A stretch of DNA of 41,542 bases from Anaerolineae bacterium. Lineage in GTDB: Bacteria; Chloroflexota; Anaerolineae; J102. The notes below the pieces were generated by a model. That model was not told the DNA's origin. It did not search any database and saw only the letters and a program-made list of their open reading frames with translations. The first letter of the stretch is position 1. Each line of letters opens with the position of its first letter. Shown here one piece after another: positions 17,145-26,468 of this stretch. The DNA is taken from NCBI GenBank assembly GCA_027002405.1, contig JALWZT010000285.1:1-41542 (forward strand), written 5' to 3'. Both the position numbers and the translations under genes were made by a program.

Positions 17145-18131
17145 ATGGAACCCATCCCTGTCATCCACCTGGGGCTAGGGCCCATTGGCCAGCAGATCGG
17201 TCGAACCGTGGCCCATGAGCCCCGGTTACGTTCTGTAGCTGCTGTAGATATTGATCCCCATCTGCAAGAACATACCCTCGATCAAATTTGTGACGCGGAC
17301 CTCCCCCCTTTGCCCGTGGTTGCCTCGCTGGCCCAGACTCAGGCTCCCCCGGGGGCTGTGGTTTTGCAAGCCACGGTTTCCAAACTCACTCAGGCCCGGG
17401 AGCAAATCCTCCAGGCCATCGCCCAGGGTTATCACCTGGTTTCCACCTGCGAGGAGCTGGTCTGGCCCTGGGAGGACCACCCTGATCTGGCCCGGGAGCT
17501 GGATGACGCCGCGCGCCGCGCGGGGGTCACCATCCTGGGCGTGGGGGTGAACCCGGGCATGGTCATGGATACCCTGCCCGTGTTGATCAGCCGCCTCACC
17601 AGCGACATCGAGCAGGTGCACGTCAAGCGGGTGGTGGATTTGCTGGAGCGTCGTCTCCCTCTCCAGGAAAAGAACGGCCTGGGAAAGGACCCCGATTGGG
17701 TGCAGAGCAAGTTGGATCGAGGCGAGATTGGCCATGTGGGGCTGAAGGATAGCCTGTTCATGTTGGCCGCGGGCCTGGGCTGGGAACTGGACGCGGTGGG
17801 GGTGGAAAGCAAGCCCCTGGTGGCCCAGGAGCCTATCGAATCGGGCCTGGGGTGGATTGAACCGGGCCAGTGCATCGGTGTGCGCCAGGATGCCCATGGG
17901 CTCCTCGCGGGGGAGCCTCGTATCACCATGACGCTGATCATGGAAGCCGGGGCCGAAGGGGGAAGCCGGGATGAAATTTTCATCACCGGGGACCAGACCC
18001 TGCACATGAAGCTCACCGGCGTGCATGGGGATAAAGCCACCGCGGCCATTCTGGTCAACCAGGCTTTGAGGGTCCCGGCCATGCCCCCGGGCCTGCAAAC
18101 CATGCTCACCGCGCCTTTGCTCCCCCGTTGA
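17145..18131 (+). CDS. DapB-like / 2,4-diaminopentanoate dehydrogenase-like oxidoreductase
   Basis: The product is 328 residues. An N-terminal Rossmann motif (HLGLGPIGQQIGRTV) is followed by a DapB-type NAD(P) domain. GVNPGMVMDTLPVLIS and RVVDLLERRLPLQEKNGLG resemble the family containing 2,4-diaminopentanoate dehydrogenase of ornithine fermentation. It is longer than dihydrodipicolinate reductase (about 250-270 residues). The start is at AAAGGAG plus eight bases; a longer frame upstream only translates repeat DNA. Adjacency to a threonine-dehydratase-like enzyme suggests amino-acid metabolism, but the substrate is unknown. Confidence 0.8.
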   Translation: MEPIPVIHLGLGPIGQQIGRTVAHEPRLRSVAAVDIDPHLQEHTLDQICDADLPPLPVVASLAQTQAPPGAVVLQATVSKLTQAREQILQAIAQGYHLVSTCEELVWPWEDHPDLARELDDAARRAGVTILGVGVNPGMVMDTLPVLISRLTSDIEQVHVKRVVDLLERRLPLQEKNGLGKDPDWVQSKLDRGEIGHVGLKDSLFMLAAGLGWELDAVGVESKPLVAQEPIESGLGWIEPGQCIGVRQDAHGLLAGEPRITMTLIMEAGAEGGSRDEIFITGDQTLHMKLTGVHGDKATAAILVNQALRVPAMPPGLQTMLTAPLLPR

Positions 18132-18278
18132 TTCCCCATAGCGACGAAAATGGGGACGCAGATTTGCGCAGATGCTCCGCAGATTTCCGCAGATGGTCTT
18201 ATGTTCAACTACTGAACACTGAACACTGATTACTGATCACTGATTACTGCTCACTGACTACTATCTCCAGAACGACTT

Positions 18279-19223
18279 ATGACTGACTCCCTCCCCATCG
18301 AGCTAGACCCCAACCCCCCCAAACATGACTGGCACAGACCTCAGCTCACCCGGGGTCGCCGTCCCGATTGGCTTCGGGTATCCGCGCCTTCGGGCCAGAC
18401 CTTTGTCCGGGTCAATCATTTGATCCGCGATGAGCATCTGCACACCGTATGCGAAGAAGCGGGTTGCCCCAACCTGGGCGAATGCTGGGGCCGGGGGACC
18501 GCGACCTTCTTGCTTTTGGGGGATACCTGCACCCGCTCCTGCGGTTTTTGCAAGATCAAGGTTGGACGGCCCGAAAAGGTGGACATTCTGGAGCCCATCC
18601 GGGTGGCTCGGACCATCCAGCATATGAACTTGCGGCACGCGGTCCTTACCTCGGTCAATCGAGATGACCTGCCTGATGGGGGCGCGTTTATCTTCGCGGC
18701 CACCATCCGCAAGATTCGGGAATTCCAACCGGGATGCACGGTGGAGGTGCTGATCCCCGACTTTCAGGGGGACCCGGACGCGCTGTGGACCGTGATGCGC
18801 GAGAAACCGGAGATCCTGAACCACAATGTGGAAACCGTGCCGCGGCTTTATCGTCGGGTACGCCCCCAGGCCAAATATCCGCGTTCCCTGGAGGTGCTAC
18901 GCCGGGCCAAGGAGATGGACCCCCAGACCCTGACCAAATCGGGCTTGATGGTGGGGCTGGGCGAACGATGGGAGGAGGTGGTCCAGGTGATGAAGGACCT
19001 GCGGGAGGTGGGGGTGGATATTGTCACCATCGGCCAATATCTGCAACCCAGCCGTTTTCATCTCCCCATCGAACGCTACTGGCATCCCGAGGAATTCAAA
19101 GCCTTGCGTCGCCTGGGAGAAGAGGAGCTGGGGTTCCGTTGGGTGGAATCCGGGCCTTTGGTGCGTTCCTCCTACCATGCCGATGGCCAGGCCCGGCTCA
19201 TTGCGCGTACCGATCTGCTATGA
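18279..19223 (+). CDS. lipA: Lipoyl synthase
   Basis: LipA is a radical-SAM enzyme that inserts two sulfurs into protein-bound octanoyl chains. The 314-residue product carries both cluster motifs: the auxiliary-cluster cysteines in [12 protein letters not shown] and the radical-SAM CTRSCGFC. Further signatures are [38 protein letters not shown], and [20 protein letters not shown]. No lipB or lipoate ligase is adjacent. No clear Shine-Dalgarno lies before the start. The last codons (gat ctg cta tga) coincide with the start of a connector repeat, which supplies the stop. Confidence 0.96.
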   Translation: MTDSLPIELDPNPPKHDWHRPQLTRGRRPDWLRVSAPSGQTFVRVNHLIRDEHLHTVCEEAGCPNLGECWGRGTATFLLLGDTCTRSCGFCKIKVGRPEKVDILEPIRVARTIQHMNLRHAVLTSVNRDDLPDGGAFIFAATIRKIREFQPGCTVEVLIPDFQGDPDALWTVMREKPEILNHNVETVPRLYRRVRPQAKYPRSLEVLRRAKEMDPQTLTKSGLMVGLGERWEEVVQVMKDLREVGVDIVTIGQYLQPSRFHLPIERYWHPEEFKALRRLGEEELGFRWVESGPLVRSSYHADGQARLIARTDLL

Positions 19224-19418
19224 AAATAGCGTGATCGTCGGTTGCGGCAGGATCGCTAAGCCCACGTTGGGCGAGGCAGCAACGGGTGTGATGCGTGAAA
19301 CGTGAAACGTGAGAATCTTACGCATCACGCATCACGTTTCACGGTCCGCCAGCCTGGCCGCGAGGCGTTTTCATTGGTATTGGCGAGCTATCGCTCGTGG
19401 TGCCTGCTATGAAAATAG
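19215..19418 (+). repeat. Composite connector/heptad-repeat element, copy 2
   Basis: Reads core end (ctgctatgaaaatag), second connector (cccacgttgggcgaggcagc), an inverted pair of 7-bp repeats (tgatgcgtgaaacgtgaaacg; then ttacgcatcacgcatcacg), the joint (cagcctggccgcgaggcg) and the reversed core (ttttcattggtattggcgag to ctatgaaaatag). It overlaps the end of lipA. It shares its terminal core with the next copy, so the two stand in tandem. Confidence 0.8.
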
Positions 19419-19593
19419 AATGATCGCTGGTTGCTGAGGAATCGCCAGGCCGACATTGAGCGAGGCGGCAAAGGTTCGTATTGCGTATTCCGTCCAGTCG
19501 TTACGCAATACGCAATACGGAATACGAGTCACGCCGCCCTGGCCGCGAGGCGTTTTCCTCGGTATCGGCGAGCCGCCGCTCGTGGCGACTGCT
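19404..19593 (+). repeat. Composite connector/heptad-repeat element, copy 3
   Basis: Same scaffold as copy 2, directly adjoining it: core end, second connector (gccaggccgacattgagcga), joint (ccctggccgcgaggcg) and reversed core. The inner repeat is different: GTATTGC/CAATACG-type heptads in inverted halves (tattgcgtattccg; then acgcaatacgcaatacgg). Confidence 0.8.
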
Positions 19594-19648
19594 TGCGACT
19601 TGCCACTTGCAAACTATGCTTTGATAAGAGCTCGGTGAGCACAAAAAC

Positions 19649-19677
19649 TTGACAATTCCCCCTATCTAAGGTAAGAT
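19649..19677 (+). promoter_or_regulatory. Promoter of the leader/sRNA upstream of dinG
   Basis: TTGACA (19649-19654), 17 bases, TAAGAT (19672-19677). The predicted start is near 19684. A terminator follows about 90 bases later. Confidence 0.75.
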
Positions 19678-19683
19678 GCCCCC

Positions 19684-19776
19684 GAACATGATGACCTCCT
19701 GATAGGGTCTCCTCTGGGCTGAGGAGACAAAGAGAGGCGGACGCGGCTACAGGCTGGTGGCCGCGTCCCTCTTTTT
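19684..19776 (+). ncRNA. Candidate small RNA or attenuated leader
   Basis: A near-consensus promoter, a hairpin (gtctcctc / gaggagac, 19698-19719) and a strong terminator delimit a transcript of about 93 nt with no credible open frame. I found none of the conserved motifs of SRP RNA or tmRNA. The alternatives are an independent small RNA or an attenuator leader for dinG, which has its own -10 further down. The family is unrecognised. Confidence 0.45.
19739..19776 (+). terminator. Terminator with a competing hairpin, before dinG
   Basis: GGACGCGGC (19739-19747) pairs with GCCGCGTCC (19760-19768) and is followed by CTCTTTTT. The right arm can instead pair with GGGGACGCGG (about 19777-19786), which would bury the T-run in a loop and prevent termination. 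This is the classical layout of a terminator/anti-terminator switch. Confidence 0.65.
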
Positions 19777-19815
19777 GGGGACGCGGGGAAGTCGCGTTTG
19801 TACCCGGTTTTGTGC

Positions 19816-19821
19816 TATACT
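19816..19821 (+). promoter_or_regulatory. -10 box of leaderless dinG
   Basis: TATACT, six bases before the ATG at 19828. There is no Shine-Dalgarno and the -35 is weak. It decides the start against an in-frame TTG at 19798, which would lie upstream of the transcription start. Confidence 0.55.
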
Positions 19822-19827
19822 GGCATC

Positions 19828-22731
19828 ATGAGCCAAACTTACGTTGCCCTGGATTTAGAGACCACAGGGCTGGACCCACACAAAGATGCTATCATCGAAC
19901 TGGGCGCGGTACGCTTTAGGGATGGCCGCGTGCTGGAGCGTTTTAGCCAGGTCGTGAACCCGGGCCGTCCCATCCCGCGCGCGATCCAGCAGCTCACCGG
20001 CATCAGCCAGGAAGAGGTGGATGCCGCGCCGCCCCTGGCCCGGGTCGCGGCCGCGTTTCGCGCGTTTGTGGGGAACGCGCCCATCGTGGGCCATAATATC
20101 GATTTCGACATCCGCTTCATGCGGACCCACGATCTCTATAATTACAACCCCCTCATCGATACCTTCGAACTGGCCCTCATTACCCTGCCCGGCCTGGCCA
20201 GCTACAAGCTGGGGCGTGTTGCCGAGCATTTGGGCATCCCCCTGGAGAATGCTCATCGGGCCTACGAAGACGCGGAAGCCAGCATGCGCATCTTCGAAGG
20301 GATGCGCCAAAAGCTGCTCCAGGTCCCCACGCAAACCCTGGAACAGATTGTGAGCATGGGGCAACGCGCGGATTGGTCTCTGACCCTGGTCTTTGAAGAG
20401 GTGCTGCGAGAACAGGTCCACCGTTGGGGGCGAGGGGATCGGCCACAAAGTCCCACCCGGGCCTTACGGCCGCGTTTTCGGCGGGAACCACCCCTGGAGC
20501 CGGTCCAGCATCCGCAACCTTTGGATGTGGACGAGTTGGCCGCGATGCTGGAGCCGGGAGGGCTCCTGGATACCTATTTTGATCATTACGAATACCGGGA
20601 ACCTCAGGTGACCATGCTGCGGGCCGTGGCCGAGGCCTTTAACCACAGCAAGCACCTGATCATCGAAGCCGGCACAGGCACGGGCAAATCTCTGGCCTAT
20701 CTGATCCCGGCCCTGGCCTGGGCCGTGCAGACAGGGCAGCGGGTGGTGGTTTCCAGCAATACCATCAATTTGCAGGACCAGCTTTATCATAAAGACCTGC
20801 CCGATTTGCAGCAGCTCTTGCCTTTTGATTTCAAGGTCGCGGTGATGAAAGGCCGTCGTAACTATCTGTGTCCGCGGCGTCTGCAAAAATTGATGGCCCG
20901 TCCCGACCTCACCCCGGTGGATGTCAGTGTGCTGGCCCGGATCTTGCTGTGGCTCCCCACCACCGAAACCGGGGATGTGGCCGAAATCACCCTGGTCAAT
21001 GCCGGGGAACGGGCCGTGTGGCAACGGGTGGCCTCGGACCCTCTGGCTTGCACCTCGAAGCAATGCGGCCTGGACACACCCCAGCCTTGCTTCTTCTACC
21101 AGGCCCGCAATCGGGCCGAAGCCGCTCATCTCATCATCGCCAATCATGCCTTGCTTCTGGCCGACATCGTCACCGAAGGGGGCGTTTTGCCCGAATATCA
21201 GTACCTGATCGTGGATGAGGCCCATCATCTGGAAAATGCCGCCACCCGCGCGCTCACCATCCAGGTGGATCACGCGTCCTTTGTGAGCCGGTTGCGAGAG
21301 TTGGCCCCTGTGGGAGGAGAGATGCCCGCCGCGGGCCTTTTGGCCGACCTGGTCCAGGCTGCCCGCCAGGCACATCTCCCCACCGAGAAAGAAGGGGGCC
21401 TCATCGATCTGGTTCGGCAACTCACAGGGGCGATCCCTCCCCTGGATATGCACATGGCGGACTACATCGACGCGCTGGATCGCTTCTTGAAGCAACATTT
21501 TGGCCGTCAGTACGACAATACCCTGTACGATCTGCGTTTGCGCATCACCGAAAACATCCGGGTGCAGCCAGCATGGGTGGATGTGGAACTCCTGTGGGAT
21601 AACCTCTCCTCTCGCCTCAAGAACTTCATGGGGTACCTTGAGCAACTCATTCAACTTCTCCACGACCTGAGCAACTACCCCTTGACCAATCGGGAAGAGG
21701 TCGAAGCGGAATTGACAGCCCTGCTCGAGGCCTTGAATGAAACCATGACGGTGGGGCAGGAGCTCACCCTGGAGCCCGATGAAAACGCCATCTACTGGAT
21801 CCGTCGTTCTAAATTCAACGGCAACATCACCTTGCATCGCGCGCCCCTGCATGTGGGGGGCATCATCGAATCCTCCATCTTCCGCCGCAAAGAGACCGTG
21901 ATCCTCACCTCGGCCACCCTGCGCACCGCGGATGGTTTCGAATACATCCAGGGGCGGCTCAATGCCCACGAAGCGGAAACCCTGGCTTTGGAAAGCCCCT
22001 TCGACTACAAACGGAACGCCCTGGTGTATCTGCCCACCGATATGCCCGAGCCCAACAAGCCCGACTACCAGGAAAAGGTGGAAGAGGCGATTTTGCACCT
22101 CAGCCTGGCCACCCGGGGGCGATTGATGGTGCTTTTTACCTCCTATGCTCAATTATTGCGCACCGCGGAGGCCTTGCGTCCTTTGCTGGCCGAAGCCGGG
22201 ATCAGCCTTTTCGTGCAAGGGGAGGGGGGGTCCCGCCAGCAGATTCTGGCCGCGTTTCGGGAGACGGAACAGGCGGTGATTCTGGGGACCCGCAGTTTTT
22301 GGGAAGGGGTGGATGTGCAAGGCGAGGCTTTGAGTGCCTTGATCATCACCAAACTGCCCTTTGCCGTGCCCAATGACCCCATTGTCTCGGCCCGGTCCGA
22401 AACGTTTGAATCCCCCTTCTACCAGTATTCGGTGCCCGAAGCGATTTTGCATCTACGCCAGGGCTTTGGTCGGCTCATTCGTTCCACCCAGGATCGGGGC
22501 ATTGCCGTGCTTCTGGACCGCCGATTGCTTTCCAAGCGGTATGGGCGCCTTTTCCTGGAGGCTTTGCCCGATGTGACTCTATGCAAAGCGCCTCTGAGCG
22601 ACATGCCCGAGACCGCGCGCCGTTGGTTGGATGGCGACGAGACGCCCTGCCCCCGGCGTGTGGGTTCCCATGCCCCTCCACCCCGACATTTGGATGAGCC
22701 GCCCGGATGGCTTTTTAGCCAAGAGATGTAA
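19828..22731 (+). CDS. dinG: DinG-family helicase with N-terminal 3'-5' exonuclease domain
   Basis: The product is 967 residues. Residues 1-170 or so are a DEDDh exonuclease like the DnaQ epsilon subunit: ALDLETTGLD, then VGHNIDFDIRFM and HRAYEDAEAS. The rest is an XPD/DinG-type superfamily 2 helicase: Walker A EAGTGTGKSLAYLIP (about 279), DEAH box LIVDEAHHLE (about 461), and motif VI RQGFGRLIRSTQDRG. Four cysteines placed for an iron-sulfur cluster are present (YLCPRR; CTSKQC; QPCFF), so it combines the exonuclease of Gram-positive DinG with an apparent cluster. The likely role is unwinding of damaged or structured DNA. The start follows a -10 box by six bases. The stop adjoins the SDR start (TAAATG). 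Confidence 0.93.
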   Translation: MSQTYVALDLETTGLDPHKDAIIELGAVRFRDGRVLERFSQVVNPGRPIPRAIQQLTGISQEEVDAAPPLARVAAAFRAFVGNAPIVGHNIDFDIRFMRTHDLYNYNPLIDTFELALITLPGLASYKLGRVAEHLGIPLENAHRAYEDAEASMRIFEGMRQKLLQVPTQTLEQIVSMGQRADWSLTLVFEEVLREQVHRWGRGDRPQSPTRALRPRFRREPPLEPVQHPQPLDVDELAAMLEPGGLLDTYFDHYEYREPQVTMLRAVAEAFNHSKHLIIEAGTGTGKSLAYLIPALAWAVQTGQRVVVSSNTINLQDQLYHKDLPDLQQLLPFDFKVAVMKGRRNYLCPRRLQKLMARPDLTPVDVSVLARILLWLPTTETGDVAEITLVNAGERAVWQRVASDPLACTSKQCGLDTPQPCFFYQARNRAEAAHLIIANHALLLADIVTEGGVLPEYQYLIVDEAHHLENAATRALTIQVDHASFVSRLRELAPVGGEMPAAGLLADLVQAARQAHLPTEKEGGLIDLVRQLTGAIPPLDMHMADYIDALDRFLKQHFGRQYDNTLYDLRLRITENIRVQPAWVDVELLWDNLSSRLKNFMGYLEQLIQLLHDLSNYPLTNREEVEAELTALLEALNETMTVGQELTLEPDENAIYWIRRSKFNGNITLHRAPLHVGGIIESSIFRRKETVILTSATLRTADGFEYIQGRLNAHEAETLALESPFDYKRNALVYLPTDMPEPNKPDYQEKVEEAILHLSLATRGRLMVLFTSYAQLLRTAEALRPLLAEAGISLFVQGEGGSRQQILAAFRETEQAVILGTRSFWEGVDVQGEALSALIITKLPFAVPNDPIVSARSETFESPFYQYSVPEAILHLRQGFGRLIRSTQDRGIAVLLDRRLLSKRYGRLFLEALPDVTLCKAPLSDMPETARRWLDGDETPCPRRVGSHAPPPRHLDEPPGWLFSQEM

Positions 22732-23670
22732 ATGGTCACATTGATTGTCACCGGCGTTCATAGCCCTTTGGGGCGGGCCGTGGCCCGTTGGGCGGTGGAT
22801 GCAGGTTGGCGGGTTGTAGGTGTGGATGTACGGCCCGGGGCGCGTCCCCTACCGGCCATCGAGCTGGTGCAAACAGATATCCGCAATCCACTCTTTGCCC
22901 GGTGGTTGGAAACCCAGGCCGCGACCCATGTTTTTCATGCCGCGTTTCAGTGGCGGGTGCCTATCACGCCGGAAAGCTTTGAAAATAACGTGGTAGGGAC
23001 CATCAAACTGCTAGAAGCCGCGGCCCAGACCGGCGTGCAAAAGGTGGTCATCCCATCCAGCGCCTTGGTTTATGGAGCCCATCCCCAGCATCCCCCGCTC
23101 CTCACCGAAGACATACCTTTTCGTGGGCCTTCTCTCTACGGCTATGTGCGGGATTTGCGGGAGATCGAACTTTTTGTCCAGGGCTTCCGCCAGCGCCATC
23201 CTGCCATGACCCTGACCGTGCTGCGCTATGCCAACCTGTTGGCGCCCGGCTACCCTTCGCCTCTGGCCCGCTACCTCCGCCTGCCTCGATGCCCCGTGCC
23301 CGCGGGCGCCAACCCCTTCCTTTCGGTGCTGCATCCCCAAGACGCGGTTCGGGCCGCGACCCTGGCCTTGGTCGAAGCGTATGATGGTGTGTACAATGTG
23401 GCCGCACAACCTCCAGTTCCCCTGCGTCATCTCATTCATCGTGCAGGTAGCCAGGCCCTAACCTTGCCTGTGCGCCTGTTCCAGGCCCAGCAGGGGATGG
23501 TTCGCCTCAACTTCATGCGGGGCATACCTCCGCTGCCTTTGCCCTGGGTTTATCTCTACCACTCTTGGGCCCTTTCCACCCGTCGTCTTCGCAGCCAATG
23601 GGGTTTTCAACCCCAATGGGATACGGAAAGCATCCTCGATACCATGCGACGAACCCCCTCACGACCATGA
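22732..23670 (+). CDS. NAD-dependent epimerase/dehydratase (extended SDR)
   Basis: The product is 312 residues. The nucleotide-binding motif is TGVHSPLGRAVARW, followed by VDVRPGARPLP and the conserved NNVVGTIKLLEAA. The catalytic region is PSSALVYGAH with a later Tyr segment SLYGYVRDLREIE; where the family normally has YxxxK, this protein shows YxxxR, so catalysis may be altered. It may act on a nucleotide sugar or lipid-linked substrate. It starts directly on the dinG stop and overlaps the ABC ATPase by four bases (ATGA), so all are probably co-translated. Confidence 0.82.
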   Translation: MVTLIVTGVHSPLGRAVARWAVDAGWRVVGVDVRPGARPLPAIELVQTDIRNPLFARWLETQAATHVFHAAFQWRVPITPESFENNVVGTIKLLEAAAQTGVQKVVIPSSALVYGAHPQHPPLLTEDIPFRGPSLYGYVRDLREIELFVQGFRQRHPAMTLTVLRYANLLAPGYPSPLARYLRLPRCPVPAGANPFLSVLHPQDAVRAATLALVEAYDGVYNVAAQPPVPLRHLIHRAGSQALTLPVRLFQAQQGMVRLNFMRGIPPLPLPWVYLYHSWALSTRRLRSQWGFQPQWDTESILDTMRRTPSRP

Positions 23671-24590
23671 ACGAACCCATCATCCATGTCCAACATCTTC
23701 GCAAAACCTATGGCGACGTGGTCGCGGTCAAGGACCTCTCCCTGACGGTTTTTCGGGGCGAGCTTTTCGGACTTCTCGGCCCCAACGGCGCGGGCAAGAC
23801 AACCACCATCCGCATCCTGATGGATATCTACGCGCCTGATGCTGGCGAAATCCAGGTCTTGGGAAAGCGACCACGGCAAGTGCGCTCCCGGGTGGGGTAT
23901 CTACCCGAGGAACGAGGGCTCTATCGTAAACAGCGGGTCATGGACGTGCTCCTGTATCTCGCGGAACTCAAAGGCATGCCCCGAAAGCAGGCTCGAGAGC
24001 AGGCGTCGTACTGGCTGGAGCGGGTCGATTTGCAGGATTGGGCGCAACACAAGGTGGAGGATTTGAGTCGTGGCATGCAGCAGAAGCTGCAATTTGTGGC
24101 CAGCGTGGTTCATGATCCCGAGCTGCTGATTTTGGATGAGCCCTTTCAGGGCCTGGACCCGGTCAATGTGGAACTGGTGAAGGCCATCCTGGATGAACTA
24201 CGGGACAGCGGAAAGACCATCCTGCTCAGTGCTCATCAAATGAATCTGGTGGAAGAACTTTGCAATCGCATTGTCTTGATTCATCAGGGGGAAGCTGTCC
24301 TCTACGGCGAGGTGGACGCGATAAAACGTCGTTATGCCCCCAATCGGGTGAAAGTACGAACCAATAGGCCCCTGGAACAACTTCCGGGCGTGCGGCGTAT
24401 CGAACGGCAAGAGGACGGCGACCTTTTGGAGCTCGCGGAAGGGGTCACCCCCCAAAGTCTGCTGCGCGAGCTGGTGCGACGGGACATCCCCATCGAGATG
24501 TTCGAGGTGGCTCCCATGTCTCTCAATGATATTTTTATCGCCGTGGTGCAAGGGGAGAGTTCCCCACAAGAAAGGGAGGCGCGATCATGA
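23667..24590 (+). CDS. ABC transporter ATP-binding protein (NatA-like)
   Basis: The product is 307 residues with a complete ABC domain: Walker A GPNGAGKTTT, a Q-loop region near GYLPEERGLY, signature LSRGMQQK, Walker B LLILDEPFQGLDP, and switch His in LLSAHQMN. About 90 C-terminal residues form the DUF4162-type extension seen in ABC-2 exporters. The start at 23667 overlaps the SDR stop as ATGA; the frame extends upstream, but only as translated SDR sequence. The permease follows with the same four-base overlap. It powers export of an unknown substrate. Confidence 0.94.
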   Translation: MNEPIIHVQHLRKTYGDVVAVKDLSLTVFRGELFGLLGPNGAGKTTTIRILMDIYAPDAGEIQVLGKRPRQVRSRVGYLPEERGLYRKQRVMDVLLYLAELKGMPRKQAREQASYWLERVDLQDWAQHKVEDLSRGMQQKLQFVASVVHDPELLILDEPFQGLDPVNVELVKAILDELRDSGKTILLSAHQMNLVEELCNRIVLIHQGEAVLYGEVDAIKRRYAPNRVKVRTNRPLEQLPGVRRIERQEDGDLLELAEGVTPQSLLRELVRRDIPIEMFEVAPMSLNDIFIAVVQGESSPQEREARS

Positions 24591-25828
24591 ATTTCCGCAA
24601 GGTTTGGACCATTGCCCGACATGAATACCTGGTGAATGTGCGACGCCCTGGTTTTCTCATCATGACCGGGCTCGTGCCCCTTTTGGGGGGGCTGTTGCTG
24701 TTGGTCGCGGCGTTTGCTTCGGGCAAGACCATGCATATGCTGGAGCGGATTTTTGTAGGACAGCATATGACCGGGGTCGTGGATGAAAGCGGCCTGTTTA
24801 CACCGATCCTGCCCGATTTTGCCAGGGATTACCAGCTCTATCCTGATGAGTCGTCGGGTCGAGAAGCCCTGGCCGCGAAAGCAATCAGTCGTTTGATAAT
24901 CATCCCCGACGATTATCTGGATTCTGGAAAAATCACCGTGATCACAGCCTCCACGGGCGTTGATATGGCCAACATCGCAGATTCCCAGCCGCTAAAACGC
25001 TTTTTCATCGCCCATCTCGCGCGGGGCGTGCCTGATCCCCGTCTGCGGGCACGCCTGGTGGCGCCTTATGACCCCACCATCCTTCACCTGAATGGGGAAA
25101 CCGAAAGTGAAACCCAGGGGCCCTTTGCCTACATCAGCCATTTGGTGGTGCCCTATGTGCTCAGCATTTTGTTGATCATGACGATTTTCGTCTCCTCCAG
25201 TTATCTCCTGCGTGGGGTTTCGGAAGAAAAAACCAACCGGATCATGGAAATTTTGCTTTCCTCTGTGACCGCGGATGAGCTGCTGGCGGGTAAGGTCATG
25301 GGACTGGGCGCGTTGGGGTTGACTCAGATTGTGATATGGGTGGTGGCGGGTTTTGCTCTCAGCGGTGGTGCTGCAGGGTTGTTGGGATTGATCATCCCGC
25401 TTTTTGATGCTCCTGGCATTTTCCTGCTGGCCATCCTTTATTATCTGCTGGGATTTTTGATGTACGCGGTGCTGATGGGCTCGGTGGGCGCGTTGGGCTC
25501 CGATATGCAAGAAGCGCAGCAACTGGCCGCGATTTTTTCCCTGCTGGCTGCGGTTCCTCTTATGTTCGCGGGGGTTCTCTTTTCGAATCCCGATTCCCCC
25601 ATCTTTCGAGTGATTTCCTGGTTCCCTCTTACCGCGCCCACCGCGATGATGCTCCGCCTGCCCCTCACCAATGTGCCTCTGGTGGATATCGTGGGGAGCC
25701 TGGTGCTTATTCTGATCACCATCCCCTTTGTTTTGTGGTTAGGCGCGCGGCTTTTCCGATTGGGGATTTTGATGTATGGCAAGCGCCCCAGCGTCCGGGA
25801 AATCTGGCATTTGTTACGCATGACGTAG
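24587..25828 (+). CDS. ABC-2 type permease (NatB-like)
   Basis: The product is 413 residues. One membrane segment near the N-terminus (GLVPLLGGLLLLVAAFASG) is followed by an outer domain of about 150 residues. A C-terminal bundle of about five segments begins at HLVVPYVLSILLIMTIFVSS. The coupling segment GVSEEKTNRIMEILLSSVTA is the signature of the NatB/ABC-2 subgroup. It overlaps the ATPase gene by four bases, so the two form one exporter. Sodium, peptide or lipid export cannot be decided. Confidence 0.92.
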   Translation: MNFRKVWTIARHEYLVNVRRPGFLIMTGLVPLLGGLLLLVAAFASGKTMHMLERIFVGQHMTGVVDESGLFTPILPDFARDYQLYPDESSGREALAAKAISRLIIIPDDYLDSGKITVITASTGVDMANIADSQPLKRFFIAHLARGVPDPRLRARLVAPYDPTILHLNGETESETQGPFAYISHLVVPYVLSILLIMTIFVSSSYLLRGVSEEKTNRIMEILLSSVTADELLAGKVMGLGALGLTQIVIWVVAGFALSGGAAGLLGLIIPLFDAPGIFLLAILYYLLGFLMYAVLMGSVGALGSDMQEAQQLAAIFSLLAAVPLMFAGVLFSNPDSPIFRVISWFPLTAPTAMMLRLPLTNVPLVDIVGSLVLILITIPFVLWLGARLFRLGILMYGKRPSVREIWHLLRMT

Positions 25829-26468
25829 CCGTTGTTCAGAGAATAGAGTAATCAGTAATCAGTGATCAGTAATCAGTTGCGGGGCTAGCCGGATTCATCC
25901 GGCGCCGTTTTATAGCCCGGCGACTTCATCGCCGGGCGGACGTGGTGGATGCCACTTTGCTCGGCTAAACCACGCCAAATGTCTGCTATGAAATAGAACC
26001 TGTTATGAACTTATCGCCAATTTCACGCGATTTTGTGGATGGCGGGCGTTTCAATTCGCCACGGATGATGCTGATGCGACGGATCGACACGGATTTTTTT
26101 GGAAAAAACATGGTATCTGTTTGAAAAATCCGCGAAAATCTGCTTTATCCGCGTTATCCGCGGCCAATTCCAACCTCCGATGCGGCGATCCTGAGCTTTG
26201 AGGGAAGCAAAGTGCATAACAGCCTCTAGCGAAGCGCAGAAACCACGGCATGGCGCTCGCTTCGCTCGCTAGATGCCCTTCGATTCCTCAGGGCAGGCTT
26301 CGCTCCCTTCGGTCGCTCAGCATGACGAATATCTGCGGAAATCTGCGGCGCATCGGCGCAATCTGCGTTCTCTCTACCTGCCACCTGCCACCTGCCACCT
26401 GCCACCTGCTACCTGCAAACCTGCAAACCTGCAAGCCTGCTTAGTGGTTTTTGCGATCCGTTAGTCCC
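25829..26468. repeat. Intergenic repeat block after the ABC operon
   Basis: No gene. Contents: ACTGATN heptads (about 25846-25877), REP-like hairpin (25880-25942), a connector end (ctgctatgaaatag, about 25983), a ccgcgaaaatctg / gcgttatccgcgg stretch of 10-bp type, the second copy of the imperfect palindrome (about 26222-26330), a GCAGATT-type run, then CACCTGC heptads and CAAACCTG octads (about 26375-26440) reaching almost to the next start codon. Confidence 0.8.
25880..25942. repeat. REP-like hairpin element, copy 2 (uninterrupted)
   Basis: Inverse orientation to copy 1: ctagccggattcatccggc, cgccgttttatagcccgg, then cgacttcatcgccggg. The ACTTCAT (reverse of ATGAAGT) appears once, showing an empty insertion site. 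Confidence 0.8.

Noticed and set aside
19684-19776. SRP (4.5S) RNA
   Set aside because: Size fits, but the conserved GGAAGCAGCC-type apical motif is absent.
20464-22152. 562-residue leftward open frame
   Set aside because: Antisense to dinG; His/Gly-rich sequence typical of a reverse reading of a high-GC gene.
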